The notes beneath the pieces were generated by a model. The model was given only the letters and a program-made list of their open reading frames with translations, had not been told where the DNA came from and did no database searches. From contig OY755237.1 of assembly GCA_963576725.1 (NCBI GenBank), forward strand, positions 58,829,873-58,893,872: a stretch of DNA of 64,000 nucleotides. The letters run 5' to 3'. The DNA comes from Azorinus chamasolen. Its lineage: Eukaryota > Mollusca > Bivalvia > Cardiida > Solecurtidae. The position numbers were made by a program, and so were the translations under genes. This document shows positions 55,677 through 64,000 of this stretch, one piece after another. Position 1 is the first letter of the stretch. Each line of letters opens with the position of its first letter.

Positions 55677-55912
55677 CAACACTTTACTTGATAGAAATGC
55701 CCTTTGACACCTTAAAGGCTATGCAAACAGAGTAGACCCTGATCAGATTGTGTTTTATCATGTCTGCTCTGTTTGCTTAATCAATAATATAAATCTGATT
55801 CTACAGTTTCTGCCATGGACAAAGATTCCTTTCTTCATTATGCCATATATGTAGATTCAGCTAATAAATATTATCTCTTACATTCATGAATATTCCACAA
55901 GTAAAGGGTTAA
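55677..55912. mobile_element. family A MITE
   Basis: Left end ACACTTTACTTGATAGAAAT, then GCAAACAGAGTAGACCCTGATCAG and CATGTCTGCTCTGTTTGC, ending GTAAAGGGTTAA. The apex is deleted. Confidence 0.78.
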
Positions 55913-56031
55913 TGAACTTTTTAAAAAGTTGTTTCCAGAGGTGTTCCTTACAGATGTTATAGTATACTTGTAAAGGTGTTATCTTGAAATTGTTATCAGT
56001 GACAGAGAACTTGCAAGGATTTAGTACTTGC

Positions 56032-56783
56032 CTATTGTAGGTGCTTCTGATGTCATCAAATAGCACTTATCCATCCTTTGCTTTGCGTCGAAATGGTCTT
56101 TAAATGTTTGTGCTCGTTTCAGCTCTCTGGCAGATTTTGACCGGAACTTTCTCATGGATGGAGGGGATGTTGAGAGAAGCGGTCTTGCAGTTGGAAATCC
56201 TTGTGCACATAATTCATATGAAGCCCCAAGAGTCACAGGAAAATGCCTCAGAGCAATTTCATCCTTATCAGAATAAGTGTTCTTTGACTGATCTTTACCG
56301 TACCTGTATGTTTTACCTACAGTTTGCAAAGTTGGTGCCTCAACGGTAGTGGTAAGATGATTAGGGTTCACAAACCACTGTGAATCTCTTGGAGACAGAG
56401 CCTTGCCTGAAAAATCATCAAGCTCACCTACTTTTTTTTCATACAATTCCAGAAGCTCATCATCAGTGAGGTCTGATCTAAGGGTTTCTCCAGGATTTTG
56501 CTCTGCAAAATCTGAGAGTTTTACTGACTTGATTAGATGTTCTGATGCATCAGACTTTTGAGACAATTGGCTTTTACTTTGGTCTACAAAAGAGACTCCT
56601 TTGGTCAATGTGTGGTCAACTTCTTGGCTCAATGCTTCCAGGTTATTGGCAAGGTCTCCAATGGAGCGAGCATACATTCTTTCTTTTCTGTCTTTATAGT
56701 TTTCAGGATTGTACAAGGAATTCTGACTGAGTCTAGATGTTGTGTTGGTAAGCTGTGAGTTTGACAAGTGCTTCATCTTTGCC
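56032..56783 (-). CDS. large coding exon of the unidentified host gene
   Basis: 752 bp open throughout: acceptor TGATTTCAG|GGCAAAG, donor CAATAG|GCAAGT. The donor is GC rather than GT, in the usual GC-AG context; only this site gives a frame that joins the next exon (55310). It codes for ~250 polar residues rich in Ser, Asp, Lys and Leu (MKHLSNSQLTNTTSRLSQNS near the start; PTARPLLSTSPPSMRKFRSK later), with no zinc finger, signal peptide or membrane segment. A further upstream exon is implied by the phase, unless translation starts at the first Met just inside. No family is recognised. Codon use and lack of stops separate it from the surrounding repeats. Confidence 0.78.
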
Positions 56784-57178
56784 CTGAAATCAGAATTTGT
56801 AATAATGCTTACAGAACAAGAATGTATTAGTTTGGATTTCTGAAATGCATGCATTCTCCAAATATACTGAAGTCAATGGGATGAAGAAGAAGGCATATAC
56901 AGTTACTTGCATTATTGCATTATTCTGAATGTTCATATCTTGTATTCAATGTATCTACCAGTCATGAGTGTTCATCAGGACAGAAAACAAAGTAAATAAA
57001 TTGTACTTGTGTATAACAATATCATTTTAAAGTATCACATGTATCTAACATGTATCAGGCTCAGTCCTACAGTATAAATGGGCCAGTACCAGTCTGATGA
57101 CATTCATGGAGCATTACCAGCAACCTGTACAGGCTGGTTACTTAAATGACCATTGGCCAAATTTACTGGCAAATCCAT
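56784..57178. other. stretch upstream of the large exon
   Basis: Presumed intron or 5' flank of the minus-strand gene. I found no convincing upstream coding exon. Confidence 0.4.
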
Positions 57179-57790
57179 GTATCGTAGACTCGCCTTCTAT
57201 CGAACCTCACCTGTTTATTGAGCCTTTCATTTTTTTGTGTTTTTACGCATGCACAAGTGCATACTACGTCATAAAATCATGAGTACCATTGCTTTGTCTG
57301 TAAACAACGCCTCGTAGCTTTAAAAATAAAATATGCGTCATAAACAGGTCAATACAGTTTATTTTTCCTTCAACTATGCTAAACATGAGAAAACTCTTAA
57401 TACGTTATAGAATATCAACATAAATTGAAAAGTGTACCACATTGAAAATGTTTGACAGCTCTGACCCCTTCAGCTTATGCAAAGGTCGCGCGCCCATGGT
57501 GAAATCACGTGACTATGAGTATTATGTTACTGTAAACAGTTTCTAAAATAAAGGTTCGATAAGCAGGTGATATTTTTCTGGCAGCCATTTTTGTTTTTGT
57601 TATGCGGTTGTGGGGAACACTGGATTGTTTGGGGGTTAATAGATGAGAATAAAATTACTTAATTGTTTCAAGGTATGTATAAAAGATTACTTTGAACTGC
57701 TGATTTATTTTTTCTTCAATATTCACAGTTAACGTTTTCTGTTCCTGGTCAAAGGTTAAGAGGTTCGAAAGACGGTGAGACCTTGCTAAC
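57179..57790. repeat. dispersed repeat, intact copy 1
   Basis: Begins TGTATCGTAGACTCGCCTTC and ends GGTTCGAAAGACGGTGAGAC. The ends are loosely inverted (CTTCTATCGAACCTC against GAGGTTCGAAAGACGG). An interior TTCGATAAGCAGGTGA mirrors the CACCTGTTTATTGAG near the left end. Second copy at 57933-58289 plus 59491-59750. Confidence 0.85.
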
Positions 57791-57932
57791 TAAAGTGTGC
57801 CTTTGATGGCCCAATACTGGCAATTGTTAATCAAATCCATGTTGGGGCATATAACGAACATGATTCTTTAAGAAAAAGAAACTCCATGTACATAGGTGTT
57901 GCACTTGGTTCAAATGTTATTTTTCTCAGCAA

Positions 57933-58289
57933 TGTATCGTACACTCACCTTCTATCGAACCTCACCTGTTTATCGAACCTTTCATTTTTTTGTGTTTTTA
58001 CACATGCAAAAGTGCATACTACGTCATAAAATCATGAGCACCGTTGCTTTGTCTGTAAACAACGACCCGTAGCTTTAAAAACGAAATATACGTCAAAACC
58101 GGTCAATACAGTTTATTTTTCCTTCAACTATGCTAAACATGCGAAAACTCTTAATACGTTATAGAATATTAACATAAATTGAAAAGCGTACCACATAGAA
58201 ACTGTTTGACAGCTATGACCCCTTCAGCTTATGCAAAGGTCGCGTGCCCATGATGAAATCACGTGCTTATGAGTATTATGTTACAGTAA
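57933..58289. repeat. dispersed repeat, copy 2, left part
   Basis: Aligns with 57179-57540 at roughly 93-95% by eye and stops at ...ACAGTAA where a 1.2-kb element is inserted. Confidence 0.87.
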
Positions 58290-58316
58290 CAGGGCCGTAC
58301 CCAGAAATTTGTTCCT

Positions 58317-58343
58317 GGGGGGGGGGGGGGGGGGGGGGGGGGG
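58317..58343. repeat. poly-G tract, 27 G
   Basis: Uninterrupted run of G 27 bp from the left end of the 1.2-kb element. The exact length may be unreliable in sequencing. Confidence 0.9.
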
Positions 58344-59427
58344 CTGAGTTGGGGTGGGCACCAATGTTTCAATGCAGAGACTTCATACAAATTATACTAA
58401 CACCAAAAGTTGTGATCAAGGCTAAAGTTTTTTTGCCATTGACAGACAGGCAGACAAACATATGAACAGGATTAAAGTTTTTTGCCATTGACAGACAGAC
58501 AGACAGACATTTGATTATGCTTAAAGTTTTTTGCCATGGACAGACTTGGCAATATTCATCTCAGAACTAGCACCCGCTTATGTCTTTATTCTAAATGTGA
58601 AAACGACCCTGATAAAAACTACAAACATCAAATGTTACTGTTTACCAAGAAGGTCATGATGGCCCTTAGTCGCTCACCTGGTTATAACAGATTTATGTAT
58701 ACAATGAAAAAGACATTCCATTTTATCTTATTTTACAATAATATTTTGGCTGATTTTATAGCCATTGTTCGGGTATATTCCCAATAGCAAAAGGTATGTT
58801 TTGCACCCATTTTTTTGGAGGAAAATTCCCAATCTCAAGTTACAAAACAAATCCATGAAAAAACGTTAAGAAACCTCGATTTATTCAGTACAATCGGCCT
58901 GGGAATGAAGATCATTTTTTTTTTTTACTTTTTTATCATTCTAAATGTTCAGAGTTATTTTTTTATTACTAGTTACTGATCAATGTCAGTAAACGAAGTG
59001 CATACTGCTTTTTGTAGCTATGCTATATAGCGTCTTGATACGTCATTCCCATCGTCTTAATTTTGCGACAATGTTTCCTCGCTTAATTAATATATGTGCC
59101 ACATGTGGTATTTGTGGAAACGCAGCAATTTGCATTTTGACATGACTGGTTCCTGAACAATTTATTTGCTAAACTCCAGTATAGCGAAAACTGGAACCAA
59201 CTCGTGATTACGTAATTACGGGGTTCCCCTGATTGGTCCATACCAAAATAGGCCAAGCGTGGATCACAGCATGACAGCATGCTAAAGGTGGACTGTCTGT
59301 GTAGAGAACTAAAAGATAATCTCCCCTAGGTAGGAAAATATCGGCCACTAAAAAATTGCCTTGTAAAAGATCTAGCTGAAAACTGAAAAGGGGCCCATTA
59401 ACAAAAATGGTATCTTGTCAGCCAGCT

Positions 59428-59449
59428 GGGGGGGGGGGGGGGGGGGGGG
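59428..59449. repeat. poly-G tract, 22 G
   Basis: Run of G near the right end of the element, on the same strand as the left tract, so the two tracts are not part of an inverted repeat. Confidence 0.9.
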
Positions 59450-59490
59450 AGGGGACGGGCCCCCGAGCCCCCCACCTGGGTACGGGCCTG

Positions 59491-59750
59491 AGTAAACAGT
59501 TTCTAAAATAAAGGTTCGATAAGTAGGTGATATTTTTCTGGCAGCCATTTTTGTTTTTGTTATGCAGGTGGTGGGGAACACTGGATTATTTGGGGATTAA
59601 TAGATGAGAATAAAATTACTTAATTGTTTCAAGGTATGTATAAAAGATTATTTTGAACTGCCGATTTATTTTTTTCTTCAATATTCACGGTAAACGTTTT
59701 CTGTTCCTGGTCAAAGGTTAAGAGGTTCGATAGACGGTGAGACCATGCTA
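59491..59750. repeat. dispersed repeat, copy 2, right part
   Basis: Resumes at AGTAAACAGTTTCTAAAATA and aligns with 57531-57786 to GGTTCGATAGACGGTGAGACC. Confidence 0.87.
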
Positions 59751-60715
59751 ATTATAATGATTATCTTTTGCCATGAGAAGAGAATTGAAGAATTAAATTG
59801 AACTTTGTGTGCCTTTTTCTGATCAGGATATTAAGCGTGCCACCAACGTTATTCAGTCAGATGTACAGATGGAGCCAGGTTTCAAGTTTTGTTCAATAAC
59901 TGGGCCCGCATATGGGCATGAGTCATATAAACAAATGGTGTTACGGATGCAGATTCACACCCCCTCCCCCTTTATCCCTTGACCCATCCCTTACCGAACA
60001 GTTGCGTGCATTTCCCCCTGTTGTCATCTTAATTATTTCAGAAAATATCGTACAAAGTTTTTTTATTACCAATATGCAGTTGACCTTCCGTGCAATATAA
60101 AATCTTCATCGGGATTCAGTGTGCCTCGCGAGTAACTCGCTGTAGCAGACATCTTGTTTGCGGAAATGTGTCACTAGTAACCGCACATGCGCATTAAACA
60201 ATGTTTAGCTATTTGGATCCCATTTTATAGCACTATGACGTACAAAGAAGACTGTCCAAACCGAGAGCCAATCTATTGTTAAGAGCGCTCCTAAGACCGG
60301 TCGTATGCAATAATTCGCACCTGATTCGATTCACTCATTTGCTTCCAACATTCATAGGAAGGACTGAATGAACTTAGAGCAGAGGGTGAATTCGATACGG
60401 TAATAAATTAATGAACAGAAACTATTTATATATTATACACACTCTTACAGCATTAAGAGCTTGCCAAATAAAAATGAGATTGCACGGCGTTTCAAACAGC
60501 ATAGAGTTTAAAGACTATAATTATAAACTCATGACAAATCATATTATAATTAATGGAGGTCTTGATCAGTGTCAAATATTACCCTGAACATATACAAATG
60601 GCCAGGCTCTACACTGTTTATAAATCTCCACATGCCCCACATCTCATCAACGACAATGGATATATGACTATTTGAAGCTGTTGTTGAACATGTTATAATT
60701 TATCTTTTCGAATTT
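59751..60715. other. non-coding stretch
   Basis: No gene recognised. A pyrimidine-rich patch at 59960-59980 is the only compositional feature. Confidence 0.45.
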
Positions 60716-60822
60716 AACCATCTCCCTCATATTTAAACGCGTTTTCACACATTTGCAAGTAGAGTAGACCCAGATCAGACGGCTCCTATAAGAGCAAAAT
60801 CCTTGCAAATGCATCAATATAG
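60716..60822. mobile_element. truncated family A MITE
   Basis: CATCTCCCTCATATTTAAACGCGT, then GCAAGTAGAGTAGACCCAGATCAG and GGCTCCTATAAGAGC; broken off after the apex. Confidence 0.6.
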
Positions 60823-60951
60823 GCCCGTATCAGGTAATGAGTTCGGAGCAGTTTCATCTTGATACACTGCCACGTACTGATGTTTTTTATTCAATTGAAA
60901 AGAACATGGAATGAGTCCTACGTGCAAAACTATTGTAAAAACCCAACTCTT

Positions 60952-61187
60952 AAACCCTTTACTCTATTAACATTCAGGTAAGAAATAATGGCATCAAGAC
61001 AATTAATCACATTATTTCTATAATGGCACGCGAACAGAGAAATATTTGACTAATACCTATTTTATTCCTTAAGCAAACAGTACAGACCCTGATCAAATTG
61101 TTCTTACAGGATCAGTCTGATCTGGGTTTGCTCGAGATAATTATGTCTGCAGAGGTGTGAAATATGTTTATAAGAGGAAAGTGTTAA
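60952..61187. mobile_element. TTAA MITE (family A)
   Basis: TTAAACCCTTTACTC ... AGGAAAGTGTTAA. Arms GCAAACAGTACAGACCCTGATC and ATCTGGGTTTGCTC; apex TGTTCTTACAGGATCAGTC. Confidence 0.75.
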
Positions 61188-61509
61188 TATCTACGAGCAT
61201 CTGAAAAGCAGAATCTTCCTTATTTCTGAAAACAATGTTTTCTTCTATTTCTCTCCGTATTCACGATCAGGGTGTCAAATAGTTTTAATTCCTAAACTTT
61301 ACCAACCCGAGTTACGCGACGTCTCCTCTGGATGAGACTTGTTTGCAAAGAACATCACTATTTTACCCTATTGATGCTTCAGCCTTCGATATATAAACAT
61401 GTTTTCGCCAGTTAGTCTGTCCGTCTGTGCGTACTGTCGTCATGATATCACACTTTTTTTGTCTGTTTTGTTTCTTTAAAAATACCATGTTTGGATTTAA
61501 AAAATATTT

Positions 61510-61640
61510 TATAAGAATTTCAATCATAGTCTGCTCTGTTTGCTTACGAGGTAATATAGATATGACGCCACAGTATCCACCATGCTAAAACCATACGTTC
61601 GTTTGCCATCACATGAATACTCATGGTGTGAAGAGTTAAC
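61510..61640. mobile_element. partial family A MITE, right part
   Basis: AGTCTGCTCTGTTTGCTTACGA, then ACATGAATACTCATGGTGTGAAGAGTTAA. The left half is missing. Confidence 0.6.
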
Positions 61641-62104
61641 GTGCGGAATATATTTTTGACTATATATGCCATATGAACTAATGAAATATCTATAAAATAA
61701 TGAAAATGACAATATATATATTATTATATAATATGGCGATGTAGTAATGTATAAAACTATGAAAATATAGAGATCTTGAGTTTAATCCCTATACCTAGTG
61801 CGTAATTTTCTCAAAGCAAAATTACATTAAATATCGAAACAAATTGGTACATTGATCGGTACCAGGAATATGACCCCGGTCGTCTGACTGGAAACCATGA
61901 TCATCAAAGGCCAGATAGTTTTCGCCGTTTGATTCATGCGAAGAGGTATCTATAATTGCTGCTATACCACTGTAGCTGCTTAAATCCTACGTTTATCCTA
62001 GATTCGGTCCGAATCTCAACCGAATACACCCACAGACTGACGGATCATCATTTTCATCAGTGCTGCCCAAGATAAGCCCAAATCAATAAATCAATAAATT
62101 TAAA

Positions 62105-62180
62105 CGGTGCTACCGGGATTCGAACTAACAACCTCGAGTTCAAAGTCAGATTCGCCACAAAAACAAGCTTGCGCAGCCAA
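62105..62180 (-). repeat. tRNA-like SINE head
   Basis: On the minus strand GTTCGAATCCCGGTAGCACC is a B box with a plausible acceptor-side continuation, and TGGCTGCGCAAGC ~60 bp upstream resembles an A box of Leu/Ser-type tRNA. The anticodon stem cannot be paired properly, so I favour a SINE head over a tRNA gene. Confidence 0.45.
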
Positions 62181-62237
62181 AGCAGAATATGTACAGTATA
62201 CTTGTGAGCAGTATTATTGAACATAGGAGTAATTAAA

Positions 62238-62380
62238 ATTTAAAAGCAGATGGTTGCTTAATGCATACCATTCCTATAGGAGTTGTTTGCATTACTTTTG
62301 ACCTGCCTTAAGCTACCACTTGTCCTACTGGCACATGCTTAGACCGCTTTTTGGTGATCGCTTAAGACAGGTTCTACTAT
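62238..62380. repeat. partial family B MITE
   Basis: GCAGATGGTTGCTTAATGCA, apex CATTCCTATAGGAGTTG, then TGCATTACTTTTGACCTGCC and AAGCTACCACTTG; the right end GACAGGTTCTACTAT resembles family B2. The left terminus is lost. Confidence 0.6.
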
Positions 62381-62418
62381 ACATGGTGTTATCTCTTTCG
62401 CTATACAGCATACATGTA

Positions 62419-62612
62419 CAGTAAAACCTCTCTAAACCGGACGTTAGAACCAGTATCAAAACCTGTCTTTCGGACAGGTGACAACTTAATGCAGGGCGAA
62501 ATATGGCTCCTATGGGAGCTTTCTGCATGACTTTCACCTGCATTAACAGCCACCTGCCTAAAAAGACTTAAATTATTCTTGATTAAAATACCGGTTTAGA
62601 GGGGTTCTAATG
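62419..62612. mobile_element. pogo-like MITE (family B1)
   Basis: TA-flanked; CAGTAAAACCTCTCTAAACCGG ... CCGGTTTAGAGGGGTTCTAATG. The inner module has ACAGGTGACAACTTAATGCA and TGCATTAACAGCCACCTGCC around GGCTCCTATGGGAGC. Confidence 0.88.
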
Positions 62613-63078
62613 TACTGCTGAAGATTTATGTCGATGAAACTTGAAACCATGGATTAGTTAACCTTTAACATGATTCGGGTGAATGTGCGATTACCTTTAC
62701 AAATGGATTGAAACCAGATGAGATGTCAGGTTCATCCACGTTTGATCAAGATCAAAACCGTTTGGCACTCTTATAATATTATTTTTGAAAAACAAGTACA
62801 GCTTTATTTTATTCGTTTTTTGAATACAAAACAGACAATGTTTTAAATTGGAGAAAATTATCCCAGCTTGCTAAAGGTTTAATACATCAGAATCCAGTTA
62901 TCCATCATATCCGTTACCTTTAAAAGCTTTTAACACTATCAATTATCGGTTTTTAAATGCGTTTGATCGATTCTATTTCTTCATCCATCTTATTGATCAA
63001 ATCTAAAATGACTAATCAATCAAATCCACGTTTTTCAATTTCATATCCGAGAAATCTGCTATACCACAAACTCTATTG
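62613..63078. other. non-coding stretch
   Basis: AT-rich; nothing recognised. Confidence 0.45.
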
Positions 63079-63248
63079 CAGTAAAACCGTTCTATAACGG
63101 CCACTAAATTGTGTTAGTTAGTTGGTATTTAGGGTAGGTGGCTGCTTGAATCAAGGTGAAAGTAAAACAGAACGCTTCTGTTTTTACCACCTGTCTTAAA
63201 CACAAACACTCGATGTAATTAAGTGGCCGTTATAGAGAGGGTTTACTG
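63079..63248. mobile_element. pogo-like MITE (family B2) with half hairpin
   Basis: CAGTAAAACCGTTCTATAACGG ... CCGTTATAGAGAGGGTTTACTG, followed by TA. The module is cut at the apex: AAAACAGAACGCTTCTGTTTT replaces the long palindrome. Confidence 0.88.
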
Positions 63249-63344
63249 TATAGTCATTCTTAGCGACCAGATTGACGTCTATCGAATACGAAAGTCTTAC
63301 GTTGGGCGTTCAACATGACTGATGCTGGTAAGTGTAAAACAACG

Positions 63345-63590
63345 TTGAGATTGACCATTAATCGGTCAGTCGCGGCATTGACCAGTCGCCGCCGCATTGA
63401 ACAGTCGTCGCATGGACTGGTCAGTCGTCACATTGATTGATCAATCACTTCATTAATTGCTACATTGCCTTATATGTCGCCGCATTGACTGGTCAGATGC
63501 CGTATTCTCGCCACATTGACTGATCAGTCACTGCATCGTTGATTAACGACTGGTTAGTCATCACATTGGCCAGTCGCCGCATACTCTGAC
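63345..63590. repeat. degenerate minisatellite of GACTGGTCAGTCG / CGCATTGA
   Basis: About ten units of 22 to 28 bp, each pairing a TGACYGGTCAGTC word with CRCCRCATTGA. The first word is close to palindromic (GACTGGTCAGTC). Confidence 0.82.
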
Positions 63591-63659
63591 GCAAGGAATA
63601 GTTACCGGTATATCATGAATAATAATTTTCTGGATCTTTTTGCTGGGGTTTATATCGGC

Positions 63660-63780
63660 ATATGAAGAAGACGGAAAAGCTAGCTGTTAACACAACAGAC
63701 CCTGTTCAGACGGCTGCTGCGGATGTAGTCTTGTCTGGGTCTACACAGTTGCAAATGCGCATCTTTAAGAGTCAATGGTT
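63660..63780. mobile_element. eroded family A MITE
   Basis: Resembles the central module: GTTAACACAACAGACCCTGTTCAGACGG and GTCTGGGTCTACACAGTTGCAAATGCGC, with GCTGCTGCGGATGTAG at the apex. The frame across it (63662-63898) is not a gene. Confidence 0.5.
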
Positions 63781-63885
63781 GAACGCGTACCAAATGAGAA
63801 ACTCATGTTACTCATGGCCTTCTCATTGCACTACTTGTCAAGTTTTTCCGTGCTTTAGTAGAAACATTATAATTATATTACACAG

Positions 63886-64000
63886 CTTGTACGGATAAAC
63901 AATGTCTTTATAGTCCCATATTATCTGGCTTGTACGGATATACAATGTCTTCATAGTCCCATATTATCTGGCTTGTCTGGATATACATTGTCTTCACGGG
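63886..64000. repeat. tandem array, 43-bp unit, running off the window
   Basis: Units start CTTGTACGGATAAACAATGT at 63886, again at 63929 and at 63972 (CTTGTCTGGATATACATTGT), with ATAGTCCCATATTATCTGG between. At least 2.7 copies. Confidence 0.93.

Larger units (their letters stand above)
58290..59490. mobile_element. 1.2-kb non-autonomous element with hAT-like ends
   Basis: Terminal repeats CAGGGCCGTACCCAG and CTGGGTACGGGCCTG (one mismatch). It interrupts repeat copy 2; AGTAA is present on both sides (58285-58289, 59491-59495). CAGGGSCGTACCCAG ends are common in hAT elements, but an 8-bp duplication would be expected; only 5 bp match. Interior: two G tracts, a duplicated TTTTTTGCCATTGACAGACAG motif (58426-58500), no transposase. 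Confidence 0.85.

Noticed and set aside
57179..57790. Promoter and first exon of a gene (GGCAGCCATTTTTG, GTATGTATA donor)
   Set aside because: The same sequence is duplicated at 57933-59750 with loosely inverted ends, so a dispersed repeat is the simpler reading.

Overview
The window looks like non-coding-rich nuclear DNA of a marine invertebrate, most likely a bivalve mollusc. This is an inference from AT-rich sequence, spliced genes with long introns, and very dense hairpin MITEs, tyrosine-recombinase retrotransposons and short tandem arrays. There is no operon structure. Almost everything recognisable is a mobile element, usually broken, and often nested in another one.

Layout. 1-1.0 kb: three copies of a ~350-bp tandem repeat. 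1.0-8.85 kb: a decayed DIRS-type retrotransposon split by a 5.3-kb Ty3/Gypsy element on the minus strand (LTRs 2566-3092 and 7369-7895). The Gypsy LTRs differ at only two positions, yet pol is broken several times, no gag is visible, and an inverted LTR piece lies behind the primer-binding site. 9-18 kb: hairpin MITEs, two pogo-like MITEs and the predicted first exon of an unidentified gene (minus strand, 16539-16971). 18.7-22.3 kb: a second tyrosine-recombinase retrotransposon (gag, RT, RNase H, recombinase) with frameshifts. 22.4-23.4 kb: an LTR-retrotransposon gag fragment. 24.6-25.5 kb: a 622-bp element flanked by TTAA with an inverted arm beside it.

25.9-35.7 kb: a decayed protein-primed type B DNA polymerase (Maverick/Polinton-like). 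It is cut by a ~6.3-kb insertion, which itself carries a 2.5-kb hAT-like element with a perfect 8-bp target duplication. 35.8-42 kb: tandem arrays and AT-rich sequence without genes.

42-56 kb: a crowd of ~250-bp hairpin MITEs of the form TTAA-CCCTTT...AAAGGG-TTAA with a long central palindrome, some joined end to end through a single shared TTAA. Many lie in the large last intron of the best host-gene candidate: three minus-strand exons (56783-56032, 55310-55166, 49296-49128) whose splice phases agree, with one probable GC-AG intron. 57-59.8 kb: a duplicated ~600-bp repeat; one copy is split by a 1.2-kb element with hAT-like ends and poly-G tracts. 60-64 kb: more MITEs, a tRNA-like SINE head and minisatellites.

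The most unusual pattern is that MITE families with unrelated termini carry a central palindrome with the same TCCTATAGGA-type core, and that this module is present in some copies and missing or collapsed in others of the same family.
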